47,503 bases of DNA from Bacteroidota bacterium (GCA_013297775.1 JAAFIL010000024.1:5175-52677); one strand, 5' to 3'; positions 1 through 8,953 are shown, numbered from the stretch's first letter. The notes: generated from the sequence alone by a model not told the origin. Made by a program: numbers and translations.

Positions 1-2
1 TA

Positions 3-407
3 GCCAATAGCGAGCAATTAAAAAATCAATGGGTTTATCTTAATTTTTTTGCCACTTCCAATTTAGGGAGTTTACGCGAAATGGGTAAAATTGCAGCCAT
101 CAAAAAAAAGTTTGGCGATAAGGTTACGTTCATTAGTATTTGCCTCGACGATAGTTTAAAAACGTATAAGCAATACCTATTCAAAAACCCTAAATACGAT
201 TGGAGCATTTGGTACTACAACACCGATAACCTTGCTAAAACGGTAAAAGAGTTGTATCAAGTAGTAGGTACCGAAGCCTATTTTTTAATTAACCCTTTTG
301 GCAACTTAGCACAAAGTCCGGCGCTATCGCCATCGCAAGGCATCGAAACAAAATTCGGATTATTATTTAAACCTAAACGCACCAATCGAAAAGTTGGTGT
401 CCGCTAA
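3..407 (+). CDS. Thioredoxin-fold (TlpA/redoxin-like) protein, 5'-truncated, no CxxC
   Basis: The reading frame is already open at base 3 and runs to TAA at 405-407, so the N-terminus lies outside the window. The first visible residues include VYLNFFATSNLGSLREM. This aligns with the usual TlpA/thioredoxin active-site segment of the form FWATWCGPCRKEM, but the two cysteine positions are Asn and Ser. A C-terminal stretch ending in YFLINPFGNLA matches the cis-Pro/strand region of the fold. The protein is therefore probably a thioredoxin-fold protein without thiol redox activity, possibly the last domain of a larger envelope protein. The next gene starts 3 bases after the stop, so the two are probably co-transcribed. 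The fold assignment is inferred from this motif and the partial sequence only. Confidence 0.6.
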   Translation, partial: ANSEQLKNQWVYLNFFATSNLGSLREMGKIAAIKKKFGDKVTFISICLDDSLKTYKQYLFKNPKYDWSIWYYNTDNLAKTVKELYQVVGTEAYFLINPFGNLAQSPALSPSQGIETKFGLLFKPKRTNRKVGVR

Positions 408-410
408 ATT

Positions 411-1436
411 ATGATAGTTGATTTACGCAGCGATACTGTTACCAAGCCTTCTAAAGCTATGCTCGAAGCCATGTTAGAAGCCCCCTTAGGCGACGATGTT
501 TTTAAAGAAGACCCAACCGTAAACCAATTAGAGCAATACGTTGCTGAATTATTTGGTAAACAAGCGGCTTTGTTTTGCCCTAGTGGCACTATGACTAATC
601 AGATTGCCATTAACGTTCACACTCGTCCGGGCGATGAGTTAATTGCCGATGTTAATGCTCATATTTATAATTACGAGGGTGGGGGTATATCTAAAAACTC
701 GGGCGTACAAACCCGTTTGCTAGTTGGTAACAGAGGGCGTTTATCGAGCACGCAACTCGAAACTGCCGTGCAAGCCAATTACGATTGGTTAAGCCGCACC
801 AGTTTAGTATGCCTCGAAAACACCGTTAATAGGGCAGGAGGTAGTATTTACAGTTTAGAAGACATGCAAGCCATTGCTAACTTTTGCCAAGAGAAAAAAT
901 TAGCCTTGCATTTAGATGGTGCCCGTTTGTTTAATGCCATTGTAGAAGCAGGTTATACCGAACAACAAGTGGGGCTTTGCTTCGATAGCATTTCGATTTG
1001 TTTAAGTAAAGGTCTGGGTGCGCCAATTGGGTCTTTGTTACTGGGAACGGAATCATTTATTAAGCAGGCTCGCCGGGTGCGTAAGGTATTTGGCGGCGGA
1101 ATGCGGCAGGCAGGTATTTTGGCAGCAGCGGGGTTATATGCGTTGCGTAACAATATACAACGTTTAAAACACGATCACCAAAAAGCTAAGTTTATAGCCG
1201 AAATTTTAAATCATCAAACTTGGGTTAAACAGGTTTTACCTGTCGAAACCAACATCATCATTTTTGAGTTGCAAGATGAGGTTAATAGTTTAGCCCTCGA
1301 ACAACAGTTAGCCCAGCAGGGTATTCGTGTGGCTGGATTTGGTAAACAAACCATACGCATGGTTACCCATTTAGATATTGATGAGGAAGGTGTTCATAAA
1401 ACAGAAGCGGTGTTAAAACAGGTGAAGGTAAGTTAA
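411..1436 (+). CDS. ltaE: Low-specificity L-threonine aldolase
   Basis: A PLP-dependent fold-type I enzyme that cleaves L-threonine or L-allo-threonine to glycine and acetaldehyde in the cytoplasm. The 341-residue length is typical. The N-terminus MIVDLRSDTVTKP is the family signature. PSGTMTNQ (about 58-65) binds the phosphate, NAHIYNYEGGG (82-92) carries the aromatic-stacking histidine, HLDGARLFNA (167-176) carries the PLP-nitrogen aspartate and a substrate arginine, and SKGLGAPIG (199-207) contains the Schiff-base Lys200. All key residues are present. The start lies 3 bases behind the previous stop. The stop codon TAA (1434-1436) overlaps the left end of a palindromic intergenic element. 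Confidence 0.93.
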   Translation: MIVDLRSDTVTKPSKAMLEAMLEAPLGDDVFKEDPTVNQLEQYVAELFGKQAALFCPSGTMTNQIAINVHTRPGDELIADVNAHIYNYEGGGISKNSGVQTRLLVGNRGRLSSTQLETAVQANYDWLSRTSLVCLENTVNRAGGSIYSLEDMQAIANFCQEKKLALHLDGARLFNAIVEAGYTEQQVGLCFDSISICLSKGLGAPIGSLLLGTESFIKQARRVRKVFGGGMRQAGILAAAGLYALRNNIQRLKHDHQKAKFIAEILNHQTWVKQVLPVETNIIIFELQDEVNSLALEQQLAQQGIRVAGFGKQTIRMVTHLDIDEEGVHKTEAVLKQVKVS

Positions 1437-1560
1437 TACCAATATCTTTTTATGTGAGACGCGTTTGATAGGTTTTCTTTTTTATGGATGGTTAAGTTAT
1501 TTTCAATTGGTAGAGAAAAGTAATTACATAGATGTATCTTTTAGAACCGATATTGGTATT
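1435..1560. repeat. TACCAA-ended inverted-repeat element
   Basis: A perfect 12-bp inverted repeat, AATACCAATATC at 1435-1446 and GATATTGGTATT at 1549-1560, bounds an AT-rich segment of about 100 bp. The left end begins inside the stop codon of the threonine aldolase gene. Two other places in the window (19161-19321 and 43801-43839) have ATACCAA/TTGGTAT ends, so I group them as a family. This copy could also act as a stem-forming 3' end for the upstream mRNA. Membership in one family is an inference from the shared ends only. Confidence 0.5.
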
Positions 1561-1788
1561 AGTTGAAAAGCGGGTTATAAGTATTAGCTAATTTTATACG
1601 AGCGAGTAGATTTCGTGTTTGAATTTACTTGCCTGAAAGCATCAATATTTGGGATTAAACTCACCAATTTATATTTAACATAATGTTTATTATAGATAAA
1701 AAATAAATAACATAACTATTTGATTTTTACTATTTTAGTACAATTTAAACCTGTTGATAACTAAAAAATAAGCCCAAATTATAAAAAA
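1561..1788. other. AT-rich intergenic stretch, nothing recognised
   Basis: Together with the inverted-repeat element before it, this separates two convergent genes by 352 bp. The sequence is very AT-rich with no convincing open frame, promoter box or terminator hairpin. Confidence 0.5.
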
Positions 1789-2508
1789 TTAACAACTTAA
1801 AACTAATTTAATATTACCAAGATTTGCACACTGGTAAATCCCATTATTCATTTCAATTGGAGAGTTAAGTTTTACAAACTGTCTTTTATAATGGCTATCC
1901 ACCCAAAAATGTTGCGGCAGGGTTTCTGAATGTAATGTAAACCCAATTTTCGTAAAGCCCGAGCCATCGTAAAACTGTTTATCAATATAAGTCATCACAT
2001 CGCCAGGTTGCTTATCCTTTATAAAAGCGTTTAAACATTTACTTAATCCACCCGAAATGCCAACGCCAGTTTTGCAGGCAAATCTTACCAATTCAAACGA
2101 GCGTTTTTTAGCCGCCAAACGATTCATTTTTCGCCCTTTTGAAAAACTAGCCACAGCTAATAATTCTTGCTCAAAATAAAGCCCATAACAATAGGCGGCA
2201 TTAGCATAGCCCAATAAATGATGCGCTACTAAAAAGGCGGTGGCTGTTTTCTTATCAATTGCTTCGATGTTACAAAGCCTGGCATACACTTGTTGGTTTT
2301 GCTTTAATTTAGATAGGATCAAATGTTGTAAAATGGTAAACGTATTAGCGTGAAATAAAAAATCAATCGGAATAAAAATACATTTCGCGGTTATATGTAA
2401 TTCTGAACGCTTGTATTTAAAAAAGCCAATTAAAATGTGCTTGTTAATGCGGTATAAAGTATGTGCCGCTAATTCTTCCATCTCAATAAATGGATGCGTT
2501 TGAAGCAC
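1789..2508 (-). CDS. GNAT-like protein related to phage/Mom-type acetyltransferase-fold proteins
   Basis: A hypothetical protein of 239 residues from a GTG start. Its C-terminal half has the pattern SFELVRFACKTGVGISGGLS, then a YIDKQFYDGSGFTKIGF stretch and a HFWVD motif. From memory, this resembles a group of phage and bacterial proteins with an LVRFCSKL...GGASKL...YADRRWS...YEKLGF core, thought to be GNAT-fold and related to the Mom DNA-modification protein. No catalytic role can be shown from this sequence. The frame stays open upstream of the GTG for about 22 more codons, to roughly 2574, with protein-like content but no ATG. The true start may therefore be further upstream at a non-canonical codon. 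No SD or TAnnTTTG box is visible. Confidence 0.55.
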   Translation of the reverse strand: MLQTHPFIEMEELAAHTLYRINKHILIGFFKYKRSELHITAKCIFIPIDFLFHANTFTILQHLILSKLKQNQQVYARLCNIEAIDKKTATAFLVAHHLLGYANAAYCYGLYFEQELLAVASFSKGRKMNRLAAKKRSFELVRFACKTGVGISGGLSKCLNAFIKDKQPGDVMTYIDKQFYDGSGFTKIGFTLHSETLPQHFWVDSHYKRQFVKLNSPIEMNNGIYQCANLGNIKLVLSC

Positions 2509-2610
2509 CGCTATCCATTCTTGTACTTTAAGAATTTCTCTATTATTTAAAACGGTTGCGATGCTTTTTTAGATTAAAGTAACATATTTAAACTGCTGTA
2601 AGTAAAGTAT

Positions 2611-3339
2611 TTATCTATTTAATAAATCGTAATAGGTTTTACATGAATACCATTCTTTTCGACCTTTAAACCCCAGTTTAACAGCCGTAGCCATGCAATT
2701 TTCTGCAGAGTTACATTGCGTTTGCAAATCGCTTTTCAACTCATAAATCATAAATACCTTTCGTTTACCGTTTATTTCGGCTAGCAAAAACGAATCATCA
2801 AAAGTGAAGGTGGTAATATTAACCAAGGGTAAAGCCGTTTCGCCATTATCGTTTTGATCAAATAGACTCACCAACTTTTCGTTGTACAATTGTCCTTCGT
2901 TTAAATTATCTATGCAATGAATAGAAAACGGATAAGTCAGCGGCAAACGGTAATAATCTCTAAATCCTAAATACGAATAAAAAGCTGGAGGCACATCTGT
3001 ATAATTTTTAGAACTATACATTTTAAGCGTATCTAATAATTCGTTATTGCTTTGCGGCAAATGGTACTGTTTTTTAAGTGTAGAATCGTTTTCACTAAGT
3101 TCATTTTGAAAAGATTGCTCTATATCATTTCCAATGTTTTTTATCTTAGTTTGAACTTTCTGTACAACCGTCGAAAGGCTATAAATCAATAAACTAAGGC
3201 TAAGCGCAAAACCAATAAACCAATACAGCATTCCTTTTTTTGCATTGGCCAAACCAATGACACCAAAAATAAAAGTGATAATGGTAAGAATTCCGCTTAT
3301 CGCGATGAGAATAACAAATGCACTAAACTTAAAAAACAT
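2611..3339 (-). CDS. Hypothetical protein with N-terminal membrane hairpin
   Basis: A 242-residue protein I do not recognise. Two hydrophobic segments at about residues 5-30 and 37-58 form a membrane hairpin with the short loop ANAKKGML. A charged, coiled-coil-like linker follows (about 60-95), then a soluble domain of about 145 residues with four cysteines. The ATG (3337-3339) lies 2 bases after the stop of the carboxyltransferase gene, so it is translationally linked to that operon. That position alone does not make it part of acyl-CoA metabolism. Function is unknown. Confidence 0.7.
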   Translation of the reverse strand: MFFKFSAFVILIAISGILTIITFIFGVIGLANAKKGMLYWFIGFALSLSLLIYSLSTVVQKVQTKIKNIGNDIEQSFQNELSENDSTLKKQYHLPQSNNELLDTLKMYSSKNYTDVPPAFYSYLGFRDYYRLPLTYPFSIHCIDNLNEGQLYNEKLVSLFDQNDNGETALPLVNITTFTFDDSFLLAEINGKRKVFMIYELKSDLQTQCNSAENCMATAVKLGFKGRKEWYSCKTYYDLLNR

Positions 3340-3341
3340 GT

Positions 3342-4883
3342 TTATAAAGGAATGTTACCATGCTTCTTTTTAGGTAACTTATCTACCTTATTTTCAAGCA
3401 TTTTGAATGCCTTAATTAATTTAATACGTGTTTGCGAAGGTTCTATCACTTCATCAATAAAGCCACGTTCGGCAGCTCGGTATGGATTGGCAAATAGCGT
3501 TTGGTATTCGTTTTCTTTTTCCTTCCACTTCTCGTCTTTATTGGCGGCAGTTGCAATTTCATTTTTAAAAATGATTTCGGCTGCACCTTTAGCGCCCATT
3601 ACCGCAATTTCGGCACTTGGCCAAGCATAATTCATATCGGCACCAATGTGTTTACTATTCATCACATCGTAAGCACCGCCATACGCTTTGCGGGTAATTA
3701 CGGTAATACGTGGCACAGTGGCCTCGCTAAACGCATACAATAATTTGGCACCATTGGTAATAATGGCATTCCATTCTTGGTCGGTGCCAGGCAAAAAACC
3801 AGGTACATCTTCAAACACCAATAACGGAATGTTAAAGCTATCGCAAAACCTTACAAAGCGGGCGGCTTTGGTAGAGGAATGAATATCTAACACGCCAGCT
3901 AAAACAGCGGGTTGATTGGCGACAATACCAATGCTTCGTCCGGCTAAGCGCGCAAAACCTACCACAATGTTTTCGGCAAACAGTTTATGAACTTCGCAAA
4001 AACTGCCTTCGTCAATAACGTGTTCAATCACCTCGCGTATATCGTAAGGTTGATTGGCGTTTGTTGGAATAATGGTATTTAATGCCAAACGCGTTTCATC
4101 GCTGCTTTCGTAAGGTAAGGCTGGCGCATCTTCTTCGCAGTTTTGAGGCATGTAACTCAACAACTGTTTCAACGTGGCAATGGTTTCGAGTTCGTTGGCG
4201 CACGCAAAATGAGTAACACCGCTTTTGGTAGCATGAGTCATCGCACCGCCTAATTCTTCGCTGCTTACTTCCTCGTGTGTTACCGTTTTAACCACATTGG
4301 GGCCGGTTACAAACATATAACTGGTGTGTTCCACCATTAAAATAAAATCCGTCATAGCCGGGCTGTAAACCGCTCCACCAGCGCAAGGTCCCATAATGGC
4401 CGACAACTGCGGAATAACGCCACTACTGCGTACATTACGGAAAAAAATATCGGCATAACCGCCCAAAGAAACCACCCCTTCTTGAATGCGCGCTCCTCCA
4501 CTATCGTTTAACCCAATTAAAGGAGCTCCGTTTTGTGCGGCCAAATCCATTATTTTACAAATTTTTTCGGCATGGGTTTCTGATAAAGAACCACCAAACA
4601 CCGTAAAATCTTGCGAAAATACATAAACCAAGCGGTTGTTTATAGTGCCATAACCCGTTACAACGCCATCGCCCAAATACCTTTCTTTTTCTAATCCAAA
4701 ATCAATGCTGCGGTGTTGCACCATCATTCCAATCTCTTCAAACGAATTTTCATCTAACAAAAAATGAATGCGCTCACGAGCCGTAAGTTTCCCTTTTTTA
4801 TGTTGTGCATCTATTCGTTTTTGACCGCCACCCAAAAGGGCTTCGGCTTGTTTTTCTTTTAATAAATCTATTTTATCTTGCAT
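3342..4883 (-). CDS. pccB: Acyl-CoA carboxylase carboxyltransferase (propionyl-CoA carboxylase beta type)
   Basis: The 513-residue length is standard for the beta subunit that moves CO2 from carboxybiotin to propionyl-CoA or a related acyl-CoA. The N-terminal crotonase-fold half has KLTARERI (about 32-39), GDGVVTGYG (71-79), [11 protein letters not shown] (126-136) and [12 protein letters not shown] (165-176), which contribute the acyl-CoA oxyanion hole. The C-terminal half has [20 protein letters not shown] and [11 protein letters not shown], the carboxybiotin-side motifs. No biotin carboxylase or biotin carrier gene is nearby. The partner could be encoded elsewhere, or the protein could belong to a methylmalonyl-CoA decarboxylase, whose alpha subunit is very similar. 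The subunit class is firm, while the exact substrate is inferred. Confidence 0.9.
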   Translation of the reverse strand: MQDKIDLLKEKQAEALLGGGQKRIDAQHKKGKLTARERIHFLLDENSFEEIGMMVQHRSIDFGLEKERYLGDGVVTGYGTINNRLVYVFSQDFTVFGGSLSETHAEKICKIMDLAAQNGAPLIGLNDSGGARIQEGVVSLGGYADIFFRNVRSSGVIPQLSAIMGPCAGGAVYSPAMTDFILMVEHTSYMFVTGPNVVKTVTHEEVSSEELGGAMTHATKSGVTHFACANELETIATLKQLLSYMPQNCEEDAPALPYESSDETRLALNTIIPTNANQPYDIREVIEHVIDEGSFCEVHKLFAENIVVGFARLAGRSIGIVANQPAVLAGVLDIHSSTKAARFVRFCDSFNIPLLVFEDVPGFLPGTDQEWNAIITNGAKLLYAFSEATVPRITVITRKAYGGAYDVMNSKHIGADMNYAWPSAEIAVMGAKGAAEIIFKNEIATAANKDEKWKEKENEYQTLFANPYRAAERGFIDEVIEPSQTRIKLIKAFKMLENKVDKLPKKKHGNIPL

Positions 4884-4904
4884 GAAAAGCTATTTATAAA
4901 ATGG

Positions 4905-5690
4905 TTAGTGTGTTACTTCTTTTTTATCTTCTTCTTCAATGGTATTAATGCGTAGCTGAACAGGATTGGTTTTTTTACGAAACCTTAAATTCAGCAACTC
5001 CACCGAAAAACTAAAGGCCATGGCAAAGTAAATATACCCTTTAGGGATATGAACCGCATCTACATGAATACCCTCGGCCACCAATAAAACGGCAATAAGC
5101 ACTAAAAACGATAAAGCCAAAATTTTAAAAGTGGGGTGTTTGGTAATAAAAGCCGAAATGCGTGGCGCATAATAAAACATCACAAACATACTGATAACAA
5201 CTGCCGCCATCATAATGGGTAATTGACGCGCCATGCCAATAGCTGTAATGATTCCATCTACACTAAATACCAAATCAATTAAAAGAATTTGGGTTATAAC
5301 GGCTCTAAATCCCTTTTTAAGATTTTGTTTAGCCTCTTGCCCCTCCTCGTTGGCGCCCTCTAATTTATTATGAATTTCTAAAGTACTGTTCACCAATAAA
5401 AATAAACCGCCGGCCAACATAATAAGGTCTTTTAATTGAACGGGATGATTAAAAATATGGAACAACACTTGCTCGCCTTTAATCAAAAAAACAAGAATAA
5501 ATAGCAGAGCTATTCGCATAAAAATACCCGTAAACATCCAAATACGCCCAGCGCGTTTGGCATCGCTAACGTTTAAGCGACTCATTACTATCGAAACAAA
5601 AATAACATTATCAATCCCTAAAAGGATTTCCATGATGGTTAAGCTAAATAAACTTAACAGGGCATCGAGTGTAAACACATCTGCAAACAT
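4905..5690 (-). CDS. TerC family integral membrane protein
   Basis: A polytopic inner-membrane protein of 261 residues from the ATG at 5688-5690. It has at least seven hydrophobic helices and the TerC signatures MEILLGIDNVIF near the N-terminus and DLVFSVDGIITAIGMARQLP in the middle, each with a membrane-embedded aspartate. TerC/Alx proteins are linked to metal ion, especially manganese, handling. A TTG nine bases upstream (5697-5699) also opens the frame, but it lies inside a TAAATTTG promoter box, so ATG 5690 is chosen. Upstream space is only about 60 bp, too short for the manganese riboswitch that precedes many relatives. Confidence 0.87.
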   Translation of the reverse strand: MFADVFTLDALLSLFSLTIMEILLGIDNVIFVSIVMSRLNVSDAKRAGRIWMFTGIFMRIALLFILVFLIKGEQVLFHIFNHPVQLKDLIMLAGGLFLLVNSTLEIHNKLEGANEEGQEAKQNLKKGFRAVITQILLIDLVFSVDGIITAIGMARQLPIMMAAVVISMFVMFYYAPRISAFITKHPTFKILALSFLVLIAVLLVAEGIHVDAVHIPKGYIYFAMAFSFSVELLNLRFRKKTNPVQLRINTIEEEDKKEVTH

Positions 5691-5696
5691 AGGTTG

Positions 5697-5704
5697 CAAA
5701 TTTA
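5697..5704 (-). promoter_or_regulatory. TAAATTTG -7 box of terC
   Basis: On the minus strand TAAATTTG is followed by CAACCT and then the ATG of the TerC gene. It matches the Bacteroidota consensus TAnnTTTG exactly. No clear -33 TTG was found. Transcription would start within a few bases of the start codon, which argues for the ATG rather than the TTG that overlaps the box. Confidence 0.6.
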
Positions 5705-5759
5705 TTATTAAAATTGGAATTGATTAAGTAAAACTTTTGGGCCTATTAAAATGACCGTT

Positions 5760-6497
5760 TTAGTCTATTGACGGATTGTGGATGGCCTTCATCGTTTTTT
5801 GATAACACCATTCAAAATACTGAGGTAAACTTATCGTTTGTGGGGTAAACAATTCGTTTAAAGTAAGGCAAGCCTTTATTCTATCCAATCGAAACGAACG
5901 AAAATCGTTACGCATACAACACCAAGCAATTAAAATCCAATTACCTTGTGTGCTATATAAAGCAAACGGTTCTACTTCTCTGGTAGTTAATTCATTAGTT
6001 TCGATAGCTTGGTATTTTAATTGCACTTTTTTACAATGCGTAAGTGCCAATTGCAACTCACTTAAATAATAACTGCTGTACTCGGTGGTTTCTGTTTGCC
6101 TAATTTCGATACGTTCGCTTAACAAATTAGCATGAGCTTTTAAATCGGTTCGTAAAACGGCTTTTACTTTAGAAACGGCATCGCCGTATGATGCTACCAA
6201 AGACCCATCTTTGTTTTTAAGAATTAATTGTTCGGCAGTTACCAGCGCATTGGCTTCTGCTTCAGTAAAACTAATGGGCGCCAAACGGTAGCCTTCTACT
6301 AAGGTATAACCCCTCCCCTCTTCGCTCACAATGGGCACGCCCGCTTGCTCTAACGTTCGCACATCGCGATAAATGGTGCGAACACTTACCTTAAACTTTT
6401 GCGCCAAGTAGGTGGCCGTTACCAAACGTTTGGTTTGTAAATGCGTAAGTATGGCTACCAGCCTTGCCATGCGTTTTATATCGCTTTCGGTACTCAT
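5760..6497 (-). CDS. WYL-domain transcriptional regulator (YafY type)
   Basis: A 245-residue regulator. Residues 1-60 form a winged helix-turn-helix with the recognition segment KFKVSVRTIYRDVRTLEQAG, and EEGRGYTLVEGYRLAPI (about 60-76) is the typical wing and linker. The rest is a WYL-type domain, with YSTQGNWILIAWCCMRNDFR as its beta-strand core and an FRLDRI motif. The WYL letters themselves read WIL here. WYL proteins usually sense nucleic acid or small ligands and control stress, defence or metabolism genes. The ATG lies 2 bases after the fmt stop, so it is transcribed from the fmt promoter and may regulate elsewhere. Confidence 0.85.
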   Translation of the reverse strand: MSTESDIKRMARLVAILTHLQTKRLVTATYLAQKFKVSVRTIYRDVRTLEQAGVPIVSEEGRGYTLVEGYRLAPISFTEAEANALVTAEQLILKNKDGSLVASYGDAVSKVKAVLRTDLKAHANLLSERIEIRQTETTEYSSYYLSELQLALTHCKKVQLKYQAIETNELTTREVEPFALYSTQGNWILIAWCCMRNDFRSFRLDRIKACLTLNELFTPQTISLPQYFEWCYQKTMKAIHNPSID

Positions 6498-6499
6498 CT

Positions 6500-7459
6500 T
6501 TAAAAAATAGCCTTAGCCCCAAGTTGTAATTTAAACCCTCTTAAAAAATCTTCTGTTTTCATGCGCTTTTTGCCTTGCAATTGCAAATCGTGAACGGTTA
6601 AATATCCATTTGAGGCATAAATTTTTAAAACGTTGCCTTCGCTGCATTCTATTGTTCCTGGTTCAAACTCATGTGCAAACAAGTGCATCGAAGTTGTAAA
6701 TAACTTTAGTTGAAGTACTTGGGTGTCGCCATTTGTAAAATCAGTATAAGCACCCGGGTAAGGCGAAAGTCCGCGTATTAAATTATAAATCTGTTCCACC
6801 GATTGTTGCCAATTAATACGGCAAGTTTCTTTAAACAATTTGGGGGCGTGGGTGGCTTCTTCGTTGCGTTGCGGTAAAAATACAAGTGGACTTCCATTTA
6901 CCAAATTAGCCTGTAAAGCCGATAAGGTTTTTACTATTAAATCTGATCCCTCCACCATTAACACATCGTGCAATTCTCTAGCGGTCGTTGTTTCGCCAAT
7001 AGCAACCTGCCTCCGAAACAGCACTTGCCCCGTATCAATTTCGTGTTGTAATTTAAAAGTAGTAACGCCACTTTCTTTTTCGCCGTTAATGATGGCCCAA
7101 TTAATGGGTGCCGCCCCACGGTATTTGGGCAAAAGCGAGGCATGTAAATTAAATGTACCCAAAGTGGGCATGTTCCAAACAACCTCGGGCAACATTCTAA
7201 ACGCCACAACAATCTGAACATCGGCTTTCAACGCTCGTAAGGAATCAATAAAAACACTATCTTTTAATTTTTCGGGTTGTAGCACCGTAAGTTGATGTTG
7301 CACGGCAAATTGCTTCACTGCACTTTGTTGCAAATGTTGCCCCCTTCCTGCGGGTTTATCGGGAGCGGTAACAACCCCAACAACATCATAGCCAGCCATT
7401 AAAATAGCCTCTAAACTTTTTACCGCAAAATCGGGCGTGCCCAAAAAAACAATACGCAT
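6500..7459 (-). CDS. fmt: Methionyl-tRNA formyltransferase
   Basis: Formylates the amino group of Met-tRNA(fMet) using 10-formyl-tetrahydrofolate, before translation initiation. The 319-residue length is typical. The N-terminal Rossmann domain starts MRIVFLGTPDFAV. The catalytic set is complete: NLHASLLPKYRG with Asn104, His106 and the SLLP loop at 108-111, and Asp142 in EIDTGQVLF. The C-terminal OB-like tRNA-binding domain ends in EDFLRGFKL. A TACCTTTG box lies four bases upstream of the ATG. The WYL regulator follows two bases downstream. Confidence 0.95.
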   Translation of the reverse strand: MRIVFLGTPDFAVKSLEAILMAGYDVVGVVTAPDKPAGRGQHLQQSAVKQFAVQHQLTVLQPEKLKDSVFIDSLRALKADVQIVVAFRMLPEVVWNMPTLGTFNLHASLLPKYRGAAPINWAIINGEKESGVTTFKLQHEIDTGQVLFRRQVAIGETTTARELHDVLMVEGSDLIVKTLSALQANLVNGSPLVFLPQRNEEATHAPKLFKETCRINWQQSVEQIYNLIRGLSPYPGAYTDFTNGDTQVLQLKLFTTSMHLFAHEFEPGTIECSEGNVLKIYASNGYLTVHDLQLQGKKRMKTEDFLRGFKLQLGAKAIF

Positions 7460-7463
7460 GGTG

Positions 7464-7471
7464 CAAAGGTA
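7464..7471 (-). promoter_or_regulatory. TACCTTTG -7 box of fmt
   Basis: On the minus strand TACCTTTG is followed by CACC and the fmt ATG. This is a perfect TAnnTTTG match with a four-base gap, which would place the transcription start on or next to the ATG. It lies back to back with the divergent box at 7478-7485, only 6 bp away. Confidence 0.65.
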
Positions 7472-7477
7472 AAATGT

Positions 7478-7485
7478 TACATTTG
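7478..7485 (+). promoter_or_regulatory. TACATTTG -7 box of the SLC13 transporter gene
   Basis: TACATTTG matches TAnnTTTG and ends five bases before the TTG start at 7491, supporting that start. No good -33 element was found. The box faces away from the fmt promoter, which it nearly touches. Confidence 0.55.
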
Positions 7486-7490
7486 TAAAC

Positions 7491-8951
7491 TTGGCTAAAT
7501 TTCAAAAATATTTTTTTCAGGGTTTAGGACCTTTAACAGCTTTTTTATTTTGGTGGGGAGTCGAACTCGATAAAAACAATCACCAAGTAAGCTTAATGGC
7601 AGGCATTGGCTTGTGGATGTGTATTTGGTGGTTCAGCGAGGCGGTTGATTTGGCGGTTACTGCATTTATTCCCGTTATTTTTTTACCAGTATTAGGCATT
7701 TCCGACGTTAAAACAACGGCGCAACAGTATTCGGATAGCATCATTTTTTTATTCATTGGAGGATTTTTACTAGCCTTTGCCATCGAAAAATGGCAGTTGC
7801 ACAAGCGCATTGCTTTAAAAATACTAGCCATTGTGGGCACTAATCCACGCACCATTTTGTTAGGCTTAATGGGTAGCACGTATTTAATTAGCAATTGGAT
7901 TAGCAACACCGCCACTACCATGATGCTTTTTAGTGCTGTTTTAGCACTCATCCACGAAACCAAAGCCTATATTAACGAAGGGTACAAACACAAATTTGCA
8001 GCGGCCTTGTTACTGGGATTAGCATTTTCGGCTACCATTGGCGGCATGGCCACCCCCGTTGGTACACCGCCCAATATGTATTTTTTTAAAGCCTATAAAG
8101 AAGCTTTTCCAAACAATACCGATTTGAATTTTTTACAGTGGAGTAAAATTGGCTACCCTATTTCCCTTTTATTTTTAATGGTGTGTTATGCCGTGTTGTC
8201 GGCTTACTTTTTAAAGAAAAAAATGACCTTGTCCATTACCCGATCCTATTTTAAAGAACAGTACCAACAACTCGGTAAATTTTCGCGCGAAGAAAAATGG
8301 GTATTTGGTATTTTGATAACTTGCATTGCATTATGGTTTACCCGTGCCGATATAGATTTCGGAAGGTTTCAATTTAAAGGTTGGAATGGTTTATTCTTAA
8401 AATCGAAATTTATTGACGATAGTTTGGTAGCCATGTTAGCCGCTTTGGCTTTATTTTTAATTCCATCGCACCAAAACAAAGGTCAAGGCCTACTGGTGTG
8501 GGAAGATGCCAAAAAATTACGCTACGATATTATTTTAATGTTTGGAAGTGGGTTTGCCTTAGCTTATGGTTTTGAGGTAAGCGGACTGAGCAGTTGGCTG
8601 GCACATTCGCTCGAAGTTTTAAAAGGCGTTCCCGTATTTTTAATCCTCTTAGGAATTTGTTGCATTATCACCATCATTAGCGAATTTGCGAGTAATATTG
8701 CCAGCATTCAATTAGCCATTCCGGTAATGATAGCTTTACAAAAGGAATTGAACATTGAACCGCTTTTGCTCCTCATTCCGGCAACGTTTGCGGCTTCTTT
8801 AGGGTTTATGTTACCCGTGGCCACTGCTGCCAACACCATTGTATTTGGCACCCGACAAATTCATATTAAAGATATGTTTAAAGTGGGCTTGGTACTCGAT
8901 GTTTTAGGGATTTTAATTATAACTACTATTTGTTATTTATCTTTGCATTAA
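7491..8951 (+). CDS. SLC13/DASS family anion (dicarboxylate or sulfate) symporter
   Basis: A 486-residue polytopic inner-membrane transporter of the divalent anion:sodium symporter family. These carry succinate, malate, citrate or sulfate with sodium. The duplicated fold is visible: [15 protein letters not shown] (about 131-145) has the first SNT motif in a re-entrant hairpin, and the second half has [14 protein letters not shown] and [27 protein letters not shown] (about 184-196) is also typical. It starts with TTG at 7491, five bases behind a TACATTTG box. Its 3' end contains the promoter of the next gene. The substrate cannot be told from sequence alone. Confidence 0.87.
   Translation: MAKFQKYFFQGLGPLTAFLFWWGVELDKNNHQVSLMAGIGLWMCIWWFSEAVDLAVTAFIPVIFLPVLGISDVKTTAQQYSDSIIFLFIGGFLLAFAIEKWQLHKRIALKILAIVGTNPRTILLGLMGSTYLISNWISNTATTMMLFSAVLALIHETKAYINEGYKHKFAAALLLGLAFSATIGGMATPVGTPPNMYFFKAYKEAFPNNTDLNFLQWSKIGYPISLLFLMVCYAVLSAYFLKKKMTLSITRSYFKEQYQQLGKFSREEKWVFGILITCIALWFTRADIDFGRFQFKGWNGLFLKSKFIDDSLVAMLAALALFLIPSHQNKGQGLLVWEDAKKLRYDIILMFGSGFALAYGFEVSGLSSWLAHSLEVLKGVPVFLILLGICCIITIISEFASNIASIQLAIPVMIALQKELNIEPLLLLIPATFAASLGFMLPVATAANTIVFGTRQIHIKDMFKVGLVLDVLGILIITTICYLSLH
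8938..8945 (+). promoter_or_regulatory. TATCTTTG -7 box of the lolD-like gene, inside the transporter ORF
   Basis: TATCTTTG matches TAnnTTTG and ends eight bases before the ATG at 8954. It lies in the last codons of the transporter gene, whose stop is 8949-8951. The ABC gene may thus have its own promoter. The box also argues for ATG 8954 over the in-frame TTG at 8930. Confidence 0.55.
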
Positions 8952-8953
8952 CT

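Noticed and set aside
3352-3882. Antisense open frames over the carboxyltransferase gene
   Set aside because: They lie opposite a complete conserved gene and have no recognisable motif.
5691-5699. TTG start of terC
   Set aside because: The codon lies in the -7 box and the next ATG matches family length.
4905-5760. Manganese riboswitch before terC
   Set aside because: Upstream space is about 60 bp and no conserved structure is visible.
8930-8953. Upstream TTG start for the LolD-like gene
   Set aside because: The added residues overlap the previous gene and the TATCTTTG box. The usual N-terminus begins at ATG 8954.
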